From Algoriphagus sp. (GTDB lineage Bacteria > Bacteroidota > Bacteroidia > Cytophagales > Cyclobacteriaceae): a stretch of 64,000 nucleotides of DNA. The position numbers and the translations under genes were made by a program. A model generated the notes under the pieces. It did no database searches. It was not told the DNA's origin and saw only the letters and a program-made list of their open reading frames with translations. Of this stretch, positions 52,720-61,184 are shown one piece after another (the first letter of the stretch is position 1; each line of letters begins with the position of its first letter). The stretch covers positions 1 through 64,000 of the forward strand of contig NZ_JAQWXX010000051.1 in assembly GCF_029254265.1 (NCBI RefSeq), given 5' to 3'.

Positions 52720-54201
52720 ATGATCAGATCAAATTCCCTAAACACAGGATATTCAAAAAAAGGATTTTTGTTTTTTGTGCTATTCTCATGTTTTGCTACG
52801 ATTTCTTTTTCTCAAAAAAAAGCCAAACCAAATCCTCTAAAGACCGAGGTTCAACAAGCTATTGATACACGTTATGCGGATTTGACAGACTTGAGTGATA
52901 AAATTTGGTCTTTTGAGGAAATCGCTTTCCAAGAAACTCAATCTGCCGCAGCGTTATCCGATTATGCAGAATCATTGGGTTTCAAAGTGACGAGAGGCGT
53001 TGGTGAGATACCCACAGCATTTGTTGCAGAATATGGATCTGGAAAGCCTATCATCGGGATTATGGGAGAATTTGATGCTCTTCCTGGCCTATCGCAAAAT
53101 AAAGTCCCTTACAAAGATCCACTACACGTTGACGCACCGGGTCATGGATGTGGACACAATCTTTTTGGTGTAGCCTCATTAGGTGCTGCAGCTTCAATCA
53201 AAGATTTAATCGAGAAAGGTGAAATAAAAGGTACTATTCGTTTCTATGGAACTCCAGCTGAAGAGAAATTCTTCGGGAAACTCTGGATGATTCGTGCAGG
53301 CCTCTTCAATGATGTGGATGTGATGATGGATTGGCATCCTGCAGATGAGACCAAAGTAAATGCTCAAAAAGGATTGGCTTTAGTTGATTTTCAAGTCGAA
53401 TTCAGAGGTCAAGCAGCTCATGCTTCAGCGGATCCTTGGAATGGTCGAAGTGCATCGGATGCCTTGGAGCTTTATGCTAATGGCATCAACTATTACCGTG
53501 AACACATCAAGCCTACGGTAAGAATTCACTACCATATTCAAGATGCGGGTCAAGTGGTCAATGTGGTTCCGGATTATAGTAGAATTTGGGTACGAGTACG
53601 AGATAGCAGTCGAGAAGGGTTAATACCGGTTTGGGAGCGCGTTGAAGCTATGGCTGAGGGCGCAGCGATTCTCGCTAATGTAGATTATGAAGTGAGCTTA
53701 ATCTCAGGTGTTCATGAAATGCTGATCAATCGTAAAGGTTCTGAAGTGCTTCAAAAAAACTTAGAATCCCTTGGTCCAATTAGCTACACTGAAGAGGAAC
53801 AGGTTTTTGCAAAGAAGATTCAAGAAAGTGTCAATAAGCCTCAAATAGGATTAGTATCAGAAATTAAACCCTTGGAAGAGACCTTGGAACACTCTATGGG
53901 TGGTAGCACAGATGTGGGTGATGTGAGCTGGAATGTTCCGGTGATCAGTTTGAGTGCAACTACCGCTCCAAATGGTACTCCTTGGCATTCTTGGGCAGTT
54001 GTAGCATGCGGTGGTATGTCAATCGGGCACAAAGGAATGGGATATGCTGCAAAGGCATTGGCAATGACAATGGTGGATCTTTATCAAGATCCTGCATTAG
54101 TTGAATCAATACAAACAGAATTCAAGACTAAAAAAGGAGACTATGTATACAAGGGAATTATTCCTGATGGTCCTCCCCCAATTACCTCGAAGTTGCAGTG
54201 A
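52720..54201 (+). CDS. exported M20 amidohydrolase (AbgB-like)
   Basis: A 493-residue zinc hydrolase of the M20D/amidohydrolase type. The N-terminus is hydrophobic and may be a signal peptide ending near SFSQ (about residue 31). The metal-binding stretch is VDAPGHGCGHNLFGVASLGA (about 140-159), followed by GTPAEEKFFGKLWMIRAGLF and FRGQAAHASADPWNGRSASDALEL. The lid domain contains QVVNVVPDYSRIWVR. The closest known role is hydrolysis of p-aminobenzoyl-glutamate or N-acyl amino acids. It lies 139 bases after the gamma-glutamyltransferase, a plausible exported peptide-scavenging pair. Confidence 0.85.
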   Translation: MIRSNSLNTGYSKKGFLFFVLFSCFATISFSQKKAKPNPLKTEVQQAIDTRYADLTDLSDKIWSFEEIAFQETQSAAALSDYAESLGFKVTRGVGEIPTAFVAEYGSGKPIIGIMGEFDALPGLSQNKVPYKDPLHVDAPGHGCGHNLFGVASLGAAASIKDLIEKGEIKGTIRFYGTPAEEKFFGKLWMIRAGLFNDVDVMMDWHPADETKVNAQKGLALVDFQVEFRGQAAHASADPWNGRSASDALELYANGINYYREHIKPTVRIHYHIQDAGQVVNVVPDYSRIWVRVRDSSREGLIPVWERVEAMAEGAAILANVDYEVSLISGVHEMLINRKGSEVLQKNLESLGPISYTEEEQVFAKKIQESVNKPQIGLVSEIKPLEETLEHSMGGSTDVGDVSWNVPVISLSATTAPNGTPWHSWAVVACGGMSIGHKGMGYAAKALAMTMVDLYQDPALVESIQTEFKTKKGDYVYKGIIPDGPPPITSKLQ

Positions 54202-54314
54202 TATCTTAAGAATAGTCTTAAACCTAAACTTTCAGTCTTTATTCAAATAATATTGAAAAAATTTAGATAAAAAATAGTTTGGTTGGTCTAGTCTTCAAAA
54301 CTGGTTAAAACTAC

Positions 54315-54848
54315 ATGCCTTACAATCGTAAAATAATTTTATATATCTCCATGAGCTTGGACGGTTATATCGCAAGCCTAGATGATAGTTTGGATTTCCT
54401 TTCTTCAGTTGCTCAGGAAGGTGAAGATTATGGTTATACGAACTTTGTTTCTTCTGTTGATACAGTAATAATTGGTAGAAAAACCTACGAGAAAGTACTT
54501 TCTATGGGTTATGAATACCCACATGTAGATAAAGATGTATTCATCATTACTAGAAGAAAAAGGGCGTCTATTGGTAGTTTTAACTTTTATACTGGAGATC
54601 TCAGTGAATTGATAGCCATTCTTAAGTCAAAACCCGGAGGAAATATTTATTGTGATGGAGGTGCCGAAATCGCAAATGAGTTGATGAGAAACAACTTAAT
54701 TGATGAATTTATTATTTCTGTGATTCCTATTCTTCTTGGAGATGGAGTTTCACTTTTCAAAGGAGGTAGACCTGAGCAATCACTTCGATTAATCAATTCA
54801 AAGTCTTTTGACAAGGGACTAGTTCAACTTCATTACAATAAAGTCTAG
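54315..54848 (+). CDS. dihydrofolate reductase-like protein (RibD C-terminal domain family)
   Basis: A 177-residue protein. YISMSLDGYIASLDDSLDFL (about 10-29), VIIGRKTYEKVL, VFIITRRK and IYCDGGAEIANELMRNNLID are the RibD_C/DHFR-like NADPH-dependent reductase motifs. EFIISVIPILLGDGVSLF follows. Actual substrate unknown; many members are not true DHFRs. Single gene, 29 bases before the SGNH hydrolase. Confidence 0.88.
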   Translation: MPYNRKIILYISMSLDGYIASLDDSLDFLSSVAQEGEDYGYTNFVSSVDTVIIGRKTYEKVLSMGYEYPHVDKDVFIITRRKRASIGSFNFYTGDLSELIAILKSKPGGNIYCDGGAEIANELMRNNLIDEFIISVIPILLGDGVSLFKGGRPEQSLRLINSKSFDKGLVQLHYNKV

Positions 54849-54876
54849 TACCCCCCTTTTCCTTAAAATCTATTTT

Positions 54877-55530
54877 ATGAAACGGTTTCTGATTCCAATT
54901 TTACTACTGATTTCGATAGGATTATCATCTTTTATCTGGAAGCAAAAGAAAATCCTAATTATTGGAGATTCTATTTCTATGGGCTACACACCTTATGTAT
55001 GGAAGTCTTTTCAGGGCAAAGCATTAGTGACCCATAACCCCGGCAATGGACAGCATACTGGTACTGGACTAGAAAAGATAGAAGAATGGATTGGTGATGA
55101 GGATTGGGATTTAATTCAAATAAATTGGGGATTATGGGATTTGGCTTATCGTCATCCTGACTCAAAAGTATATGGAAACCGCGATAAAGTAAATGGAAAA
55201 ATCACATTTACGGTCGAAGAATATGCTGCCAATCTCGATCGATTAATCACCAAAATCAAAAAAATTAGTGATGCCAAATTGGTATTTGTCACTACAACTT
55301 ATGTCCCTCTACAAGAGGTTGGCCGAGTTAGTTCTGATGTAGAAATATATAATTCTGCTGCAAAAGAAGTTATGAAAAGGCATGGAGTCTTGGTAAATGA
55401 TATTTATACCGCCTCAGTAGATATTCACAAAGAACATGGCCAGGGAAACGCAGATGTCCATTATTCGGAAAAAGGCTATACTGAACTTGGAAAGCTTGTT
55501 GTTGCTTTTCTTTCAGATCAACTTTTTTAA
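54877..55530 (+). CDS. SGNH/GDSL hydrolase
   Basis: A 217-residue exported esterase/lipase. An N-terminal hydrophobic segment (1-20) precedes ILIIGDSISMG (26-36; nucleophile Ser32). Block III NWGLWDLAYR is compatible with the Asn oxyanion residue, and the catalytic Asp-His dyad is NADVHYSEKGYTELG near the end. Substrate is likely an acyl or acetyl ester of a carbohydrate (inferred). 28 bases after the RibD_C gene. Confidence 0.85.
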   Translation: MKRFLIPILLLISIGLSSFIWKQKKILIIGDSISMGYTPYVWKSFQGKALVTHNPGNGQHTGTGLEKIEEWIGDEDWDLIQINWGLWDLAYRHPDSKVYGNRDKVNGKITFTVEEYAANLDRLITKIKKISDAKLVFVTTTYVPLQEVGRVSSDVEIYNSAAKEVMKRHGVLVNDIYTASVDIHKEHGQGNADVHYSEKGYTELGKLVVAFLSDQLF

Positions 55531-55726
55531 TTCAATCCCTTAAAAAGTTTGGAATTAATGGTAGTACAATTTTTTGACCTTTAGGTAGTTATAAACAAAA
55601 GGCCAAGTTCTTATTTAGTGAAATTTGTTTCAGTTAGAAATAATTTAAACAAATCTTAAGAATCGCTTAAGGAAACCTCCTAAATCAAATTCCTAGCTTG
55701 TTTCACGAATTAACTACCCTAAAGAA

Positions 55727-56173
55727 ATGGAAGAAAAACTATCCAGAAACGCATTCTTAAAATCCCTTGGATTTAAAGGCGCTTCCCTCCTAGCCGTCTA
55801 TTGTGCTGTACCTGCTTTAAGCAGTTGTATCAATGAACCTTCTCCAAACGATCCAGGAGGAAGTGGTTCCACTACAGATTTCACACTTGATCTTAATGAT
55901 TCAGCCTATTCTGCGCTAAAAACTGTTGGGAAATATGTCATTGCCAATAGAATAGTGATCGCAAGAATCTCTTCGACCACCTTTGCTGCTGTGACTCAGG
56001 TTTGTTCGCATGAGAACAAAGCAAAAGTAATCTATCGAAATGCTGAGTTTTATTGCCCAGAGCATGGTGCAAAGTATGATGTAAACGGTCGAGGACTTAA
56101 TTCCAATGGGAAAAATGGCTTGACGGTTTATATGACAGCTTTTGATGGAAGTCTACTTCGGGTTTTCTCTTAA
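55727..56173 (+). CDS. Rieske 2Fe-2S lipoprotein
   Basis: A 148-residue lipoprotein with a lipobox at LSSC (Cys34), though the N-terminus also resembles a Tat-type sequence (KSLGFKGASLLAVY). The Rieske cluster ligands are CSHE (Cys93, His95) and CPEHGAKYD (Cys110, His113). Length fits a one-domain Rieske electron carrier exposed outside the cytoplasmic membrane or tethered in the periplasm. It is the first gene of a three-gene unit with a DUF5777 barrel and a YceI protein. Confidence 0.88.
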   Translation: MEEKLSRNAFLKSLGFKGASLLAVYCAVPALSSCINEPSPNDPGGSGSTTDFTLDLNDSAYSALKTVGKYVIANRIVIARISSTTFAAVTQVCSHENKAKVIYRNAEFYCPEHGAKYDVNGRGLNSNGKNGLTVYMTAFDGSLLRVFS

Positions 56174-56182
56174 TAATCGACA

Positions 56183-57127
56183 ATGCGTATTAAAATTATA
56201 TCGCTCTTGGTATTTATCCTTTTTTTTGGATTAATAGGTCGAGCATTTGCTCAAGATGATTTGATGGCAATGTTGGATGAGGATCTTTCCAAAGAACCGG
56301 TTTATACATATGCTACTTTCAAAGCTACCCGACTAATCAATGGTCAGACAGTAGAAACTATTTCCAAAAAGCACCTCAACTTCTGGATTTCCCACCGTTT
56401 CGGAGCTGTGAATAGTGGATTCATAAATAATTTCTTTGGGCTGGATGAAGCAAAAATCCGCTTGGGATTAGAATATGGTATAACAGACCAATGGCTAATA
56501 GGTGCCGGAAGAAGTTCAATGGAAAAGACTTATGATTTCTATTCGAAGTATAAAGTCCTACGCCAATCAAACAAAATTCCGGTTACGGTAACAGCAATGG
56601 GTGGCTGGGCTATCAATACCATGAATACGGGATATATCACTGAAACAGGTGCTGAAATGAAGTTTTTCAATAACCTTGAGCGCTACTCCTATCATGGGCA
56701 GTTACTAATTGCTCGTAAATTCAATGAAAAACTTTCTCTTCAACTAATGCCAACCGTTCTACATCAGAATCGAGTGGAAAGTGCTTCAATTGAAAACACA
56801 ATGCTTTCCATGGGTGGTGGGGGTAGATACAAACTTTCAAACAGAATTACGCTTTCGGCAGAATACTACTACAACTTGGTGGATAAAAACCAATACCAAA
56901 GTGAAACAGGACTTCCCTATCCTTTTCACAACTCCCTTTCTTTGGGTGTGGATATTGAGACTGGTGGACACGTATTCCAGCTTCATTTCACTAATTCAAA
57001 AGGAATGATTGAGAAGCAGTTTATAGGACAGACGATCGGTACTTGGGAAAACAAGGATATTTTCTATGGATTTAATATTGCCAGAACATTCAGTCTGGAT
57101 AAGTCGGCTAAAAAGAAGATCAAATGA
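56183..57127 (+). CDS. DUF5777 beta-barrel protein
   Basis: A 314-residue protein with a signal peptide ending at RAFAQ (about 24). The mature part is a putative outer-membrane beta-barrel: FKATRLINGQTVETISKKHLNFWISHRFGAV, GLEYGITDQWLIGAGRS and RITLSAEYYYNLVDKN. It starts 9 bases after the Rieske gene, so it is cotranscribed. The function is unknown; the family often sits beside YceI and redox genes. Confidence 0.85.
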   Translation: MRIKIISLLVFILFFGLIGRAFAQDDLMAMLDEDLSKEPVYTYATFKATRLINGQTVETISKKHLNFWISHRFGAVNSGFINNFFGLDEAKIRLGLEYGITDQWLIGAGRSSMEKTYDFYSKYKVLRQSNKIPVTVTAMGGWAINTMNTGYITETGAEMKFFNNLERYSYHGQLLIARKFNEKLSLQLMPTVLHQNRVESASIENTMLSMGGGGRYKLSNRITLSAEYYYNLVDKNQYQSETGLPYPFHNSLSLGVDIETGGHVFQLHFTNSKGMIEKQFIGQTIGTWENKDIFYGFNIARTFSLDKSAKKKIK

Positions 57128-57160
57128 AATGCCCCTAAAAAAAGTTCTCACACAGGGCAA

Positions 57161-57208
57161 TGTCCCGATAAATATCGGGATTAGGGTATTTTTCCGATTC
57201 TCGGGACA
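57161..57208. repeat. nested REP-like palindromes
   Basis: An 18-base perfect palindrome TCCCGATAAATATCGGGA (57163-57180) lies inside a larger pair TGTCCCGA (57161-57168) and TCGGGACA (57201-57208). The two arms can form alternative hairpins. The motif CCCGAT...ATCGGG recalls short interspersed repeats seen in Bacteroidota genomes. It lies between the DUF5777 and yceI genes, a region of 114 bases. Confidence 0.6.
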
Positions 57209-57241
57209 GGCTATATGACATCTAAAAAAAAATATAATCAT

Positions 57242-57793
57242 ATGAAAAAGCTATTCTTCTTCGTATTCCTTTATTGCTCTCAATTTGTTATTGGAAGTGC
57301 TGTTGCACAAACGCTCTTTTCAACCTCAACAGGTGAGATCTCTTTTTATTCTTCTACCCCAGTGGAAGATATCAGCGCTGTGAATAAAAAAGTCGGCAGT
57401 ATCATCAATTCAGATACGCGTGAAGTTGCAGTTCAAATGCGAATCACTGATTTTTCATTTCCCAATAAATTGATGCAAGAGCATTTCAACGAAAATTATT
57501 TGGAAAGTGAGAAGTATCCAACGGCATCATTTAGAGGTAAAATCATTGGTAATGATGATTTTTCTTTGCCTGGAGATTACTCTGTAAAAGCCACTGGTTT
57601 GATGAAAATTCATGGAGTGGAAAAACCTATGGATTTGATCGGTAAAATTCATTCAGATGGAAAGGTGTTAAACCTTAAAGTTGAATTTTTGATCAAACTT
57701 GTTGATTATAAAATTGAGATCCCAACCTTGGTTTTCGCAAAGATTGCAGAGGAAATTCAAGTCAAAGGAACATTGGATTTGTTGAAAAAATAG
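57242..57793 (+). CDS. YceI family periplasmic lipid-binding protein
   Basis: A 183-residue exported protein with a lipocalin-like barrel of the YceI type, binding isoprenoid or polyprenyl lipids. Signal peptide ends near SAVAQ (about 22). FSTSTGEISFYSSTPVEDISAVNKKV, DFSFPNKLMQEHFNENYLESEKYP and GLMKIHGVEKPMDL are conserved. The start is ATG 57242 (MKKLFFF); the frame is open to 57215 but those residues are not family-like. Last gene of the Rieske unit. A convergent terminator follows. Confidence 0.9.
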   Translation: MKKLFFFVFLYCSQFVIGSAVAQTLFSTSTGEISFYSSTPVEDISAVNKKVGSIINSDTREVAVQMRITDFSFPNKLMQEHFNENYLESEKYPTASFRGKIIGNDDFSLPGDYSVKATGLMKIHGVEKPMDLIGKIHSDGKVLNLKVEFLIKLVDYKIEIPTLVFAKIAEEIQVKGTLDLLKK

Positions 57794-57839
57794 AAATTTT
57801 AAATGTTAGGATAAATTCAATTTCTGAATTTTATTATCC

Positions 57840-57880
57840 AAAAAAAGCCTTTGAAGTGGATCCACTTCAAAGGCTTTAAA
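57840..57880. terminator. bidirectional terminator between yceI and DUF6909
   Basis: A perfect 34-base palindrome (57844-57877) with half-site AAAGCCTTTGAAGTGGA, flanked by a seven-base A run on the left, which is a T run for the minus-strand gene. It is 50 bases after the yceI stop and 23 bases after the DUF6909 stop on the other strand. Confidence 0.8.
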
Positions 57881-57900
57881 CTTTTAGACTATATCGGATT

Positions 57901-59568
57901 TTAGGAAAAAAGCTTTTCCAGAATCTTATATGTAATCAAATAAGTAGGCCTCACTCCTTCCATCCCCAAAGCGCCGGACGCTAAAGTACTTCCTGTCTCC
58001 AAAGGATTATCAGATGCATAATAAGCATATAGCACTTTAACATTTGACCGTATGCTTCTACGTATTTTTGAAGCAGATTGAATCGCTTTCTGATAATGTG
58101 CTCCTTCCATTTCCAATCCTACCGCATGCCAGGAAGACTCCATAAAATAAGTCAGAATGTCTTTATTCTGAAGGGAAGTTCCCAATACAGTAACCATTGA
58201 ACCTGAATACACACCTAACCCATAGCCTTCAAAGTCTGATTTTTTGAACTCGTTTTTGAATGGATAATTATCTGCAGTTCCTTCAAAAACATGTGAGTTG
58301 GGAATCATCAAATCTCCCTTTCCCCCATATAGTATCCCTGCTTTACCCATGATTGAGGTAGAAATGATATCCAAAGGGCTGGTTTTTTCTTCACGATGAT
58401 ATGGCTTAAGCAATTCATCAAAACATTCATAAGCTTGCTCCCCAAAAGCATAATCCATCACCACGAAAACAGGTCTTTTGCTCTTGTCTTTTGATAAAAA
58501 TACTCCAGGAATCAACTCATCTTTTTCCAATAAAGCGGTATCAATAATTTGAGCACCAATATTTGTCCCAGATTCATCAGGAAGATTGATAAAGCCATGA
58601 TCTAAAGCATAATCTTCAATAGCTTTCCCCTGATTCCCTTTCGTGTTAGTACTGATATCCATCACCACATCCTCAAGTGATTGGTAATCCTTGAGATCGA
58701 GAAGTTGAAAACCATAAATGGTATTCAATACAGAATGAAGATTGGCAGAAATAATATGAATAGGACGTTTCAAAAGGTCTTTTTGATCCAATGTAGCTTT
58801 GATCCTTTTTGCCCAAAGCTCTCCGTATACGTGATGACCTACCCTTTCCCGAAGGGTAGCTGAGAATGAAATCTCTCTATCCAACCCTTGAACACTCTCT
58901 TCAAAAGCCAACTTACCTAAGTGGTAAATAATTGAAAATAGACTGTTTGAATTTGAGCTTCGCTTAAATTTATCGACAGCAAATAAAGTTTCTTCAAAAG
59001 TACGACCGATCAAATGACTTAAATAAGCACTGGCGGCTTCTTTGTTAAAGTCTTCTCCGTTTTGCTCTTTGGTCACTATCTCTTCCAGCATTCGCCAGTT
59101 GGTATTGATTTTACCTTTAGCATCAGTACTGTTTTGAAAAATTTTGTTTGATTCGATATTCAAAAATGTCAAATGAGTCAGAATATCATAAATATCAGAG
59201 CGGCCTCTTGTCATTTCCACATACATAATATGCTCATCCAAACGGTAGCAATTTCGCTTTCGCTTTGGAGGAATGATCGGAGTTAGTTTAGAAGATTCGT
59301 AACCCTCTCTGCTGATCAACCGGACATAGCGACATTCTTCTATACCACGTGGAAGTCGTTCCATTACATAAAGTAATCCATCAAGCTCCACTTTCTCAGG
59401 GTCGGTAATCGTACCGTATATTTCAGGGCTTAGGATCCGAAGTGCCTCAACCAAGCCTTCGCCTGATATACCATTTGGTTTATAGACTCCTCTGGTGAAT
59501 AAATGCCGCATCGTGATGTATAATCGTTCTATAGCGGCTCGTGATTCTTGGGCTCTAGTTCTTTTCAT
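57901..59568 (-). CDS. DUF6909 family protein with nucleoside phosphorylase-like C-terminus
   Basis: A 555-residue soluble protein, consistent with DUF6909. The N-terminal half (1-400) is helical and unassigned: RLYITMRHLFTRGVYKPNG, RYVRLISREGYESSKLTP. Residues 405-520 read SIMGKAGILYGGKGDLMIPN, GVYSGSMVTVLG, GLEMEGAHYQKA (484-495) and YAYYASDNPLE (about 514-524). The order, GxxGG, GDLMIP, VTVLG, E-M-E and S-D, resembles purine nucleoside phosphorylase/AMP nucleosidase proteins, in which a Met-Glu pair binds the ribose and an Asp binds the base. I infer a nucleoside- or nucleotide-binding enzyme. A purine-rich GAGGAGA about 10 bases upstream of the start is an unusually good ribosome-binding site for this phylum. 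Confidence 0.7.
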   Translation of the reverse strand: MKRTRAQESRAAIERLYITMRHLFTRGVYKPNGISGEGLVEALRILSPEIYGTITDPEKVELDGLLYVMERLPRGIEECRYVRLISREGYESSKLTPIIPPKRKRNCYRLDEHIMYVEMTRGRSDIYDILTHLTFLNIESNKIFQNSTDAKGKINTNWRMLEEIVTKEQNGEDFNKEAASAYLSHLIGRTFEETLFAVDKFKRSSNSNSLFSIIYHLGKLAFEESVQGLDREISFSATLRERVGHHVYGELWAKRIKATLDQKDLLKRPIHIISANLHSVLNTIYGFQLLDLKDYQSLEDVVMDISTNTKGNQGKAIEDYALDHGFINLPDESGTNIGAQIIDTALLEKDELIPGVFLSKDKSKRPVFVVMDYAFGEQAYECFDELLKPYHREEKTSPLDIISTSIMGKAGILYGGKGDLMIPNSHVFEGTADNYPFKNEFKKSDFEGYGLGVYSGSMVTVLGTSLQNKDILTYFMESSWHAVGLEMEGAHYQKAIQSASKIRRSIRSNVKVLYAYYASDNPLETGSTLASGALGMEGVRPTYLITYKILEKLFS

Positions 59569-59697
59569 ATATGTATAATCTCCTCTAAATAGCCGTGTGG
59601 AATCTCGCCATGTACTTTATCAACCAGATATTTGACTCTCTAGTCATGCTCGATTTCATCATTGCAAATTAGTTTCGCAAGACAAAAGTAGGAAATC

Positions 59698-60264
59698 CTA
59701 CTTTATTCGATCACTAAAAAATTTCTTAAGCTTATCTACTTTCGGCTTTACTACAAATTGACAATATGGTTGACTCCCATTCAAATTGTAATAATCCTGA
59801 TGATAATTCTCAGCCGGATAAAAATTAGTGAATGCAGTAATCTCTGTGACAATCGGGCGATCAAAAACCTTAGAATCATTAAGTTCTGCTTTTAGCTTTT
59901 CAGCTATCTCTTGCTGCGATGTAGTATTGCAAAATATTGCAGATCGGTATTGAGGGCCTACATCGGCACCCTGACGATTTAAAGTTGTGGGATCGTGAGT
60001 AGCCCAAAAAATTTTTAAAATTTCCTCTAAAGAAATCACTTTAGGATCATAATAAACTTCAATTACCTCAGCATGTCCTGTAGTGCCATTACAAATTTCC
60101 CGATAAGAGGGATCTTCTACAAATCCTCCGGAGTATCCTGAAATAACTTTTACTACTCCTTTAAGTCTTTGAAAAACTGCCTCTGTACACCAAAAGCAAC
60201 CGGCGCCTAAAGTGATTAATTTTAAACCGTCAGGAATAATAAGAGAGGTAGTCGGAAGATTCAT
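59698..60264 (-). CDS. msrA: peptide methionine (S)-S-oxide reductase
   Basis: Repairs oxidised methionine. GAGCFWCTEAVFQRLKGV (about 20-37) contains the catalytic cysteine in GCFW, and GYSGGFVEDPSYREICNGTTGHAEVIEVYYDP follows. The C-terminal SQPYCQFVV supplies a resolving cysteine. The start is ATG 60264 (MNLPTTSLIIP, 188 residues); the longer frame at 60306 begins with TTG. It lies downstream of the DUF3253 and methyltransferase genes. Confidence 0.93.
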   Translation of the reverse strand: MNLPTTSLIIPDGLKLITLGAGCFWCTEAVFQRLKGVVKVISGYSGGFVEDPSYREICNGTTGHAEVIEVYYDPKVISLEEILKIFWATHDPTTLNRQGADVGPQYRSAIFCNTTSQQEIAEKLKAELNDSKVFDRPIVTEITAFTNFYPAENYHQDYYNLNGSQPYCQFVVKPKVDKLKKFFSDRIK

Positions 60265-60306
60265 GGAATGATATTTTCTGTTTAAAAAATTATAACCCAA
60301 TAACAA

Positions 60307-60555
60307 TCAGATAAGTTTGGAAGGTTTACTGATTTTGGAATTATAGGGCAGATCATTATTGAGATTTATAACTTCACTATCAGATTTGATTTCTATCAAA
60401 CCCTCTTGGTACAGTTGTTTAACTTTAAGAAAAACATCAACTTGAAATAACTCCCAATCCTCCGGATACATTTGCTGTATTACTTCTAAAGGAGAAAAAT
60501 CAATTCCTTTTTTCTGTTGAAGCATTGCTAGTATTGCGATTCTGAGAATGTCCAC
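60307..60555 (-). CDS. DUF3253 family small protein
   Basis: A small winged-helix-like protein. LRIAILAMLQQKKGIDFSPLEVIQQMYPEDW and QVDVFLKVKQLYQEGLIEIKSDSEVI match DUF3253, a family resembling a DNA- or RNA-binding domain. I set the start at GTG 60555 (82 residues), which begins 10 bases after the stop of the methyltransferase. TTG at 60585 would add 10 residues and overlap that gene. It is between the methyltransferase and msrA on the same strand. Confidence 0.75.
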   Translation of the reverse strand: MDILRIAILAMLQQKKGIDFSPLEVIQQMYPEDWELFQVDVFLKVKQLYQEGLIEIKSDSEVINLNNDLPYNSKISKPSKLI

Positions 60556-60565
60556 AAGGAATAAA

Positions 60566-61108
60566 TCAATTGCACACCATGACAAATGCAGGTGGTAGAT
60601 TTTTTAGAGTAAAGCTGGTTTTAACCCTTTCGAAATGCTTTTTGAATAAGTTTTTCAACAAATACGAATAACAAATCTGAATAAAAAATCCATTTGGGGA
60701 TAGTGCAAGCTTACTCTGCTCCAAAATCTGGTATTTTACATCTAAGGGAATCAAGCTAAATGGCAATGAGGAAAGTACATAATCTGCTTTCTTACCATTA
60801 AGGTATTGCTGGATGTTTTCGGCTGAATCATTAATGATATGGACATTTTCTTGCGGAAAAAGCTTTTCCATAGAGTCGCAAAATGATTTGTTAATTTCAA
60901 AGACGAATAACTCTGCATCTGGTGACATGCGATCAACAATTCCTTGAGTAATACTTCCATCTCCACCTCCCAACTCGACCATTATCTTTGAATCTGCAAT
61001 GTTGGCATGCGAGAGCATTTTTGATACCAAAGCCTTTGAACTAAACGTCAATGCTCCTGTTGTACTGATATTTGAGTAGAGTTCTACCCATAAATCTGAT
61101 TTAGTCAT
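60566..61108 (-). CDS. class I SAM-dependent methyltransferase
   Basis: A 180-residue protein with the SAM-binding motif MVELGGGDGSITQGI (about 43-57), an acidic residue ending the next strand (LFVFEIN), and ADYVLSSLPFSLIP, the motif IV-like segment, which resembles PmtA-type phospholipid N-methyltransferases. The substrate is therefore possibly phosphatidylethanolamine or rRNA-like (inferred). The start is set at ATG 61108; the frame is open to TTG 61129. First gene of a run with DUF3253 and msrA. Confidence 0.82.
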   Translation of the reverse strand: MTKSDLWVELYSNISTTGALTFSSKALVSKMLSHANIADSKIMVELGGGDGSITQGIVDRMSPDAELFVFEINKSFCDSMEKLFPQENVHIINDSAENIQQYLNGKKADYVLSSLPFSLIPLDVKYQILEQSKLALSPNGFFIQICYSYLLKNLFKKHFERVKTSFTLKNLPPAFVMVCN

Positions 61109-61184
61109 ATATCTTTTTTCGGACTTCAAGATATCTTATTTTGCCCTATATTTTAATTAGATTTGCTTAAGAAATATTATAAAT

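Noticed and set aside
60264-60306. N-terminal extension of MsrA
   Set aside because: The longer frame begins with TTG, and the extra residues before MNLPTT have no counterpart in MsrA.
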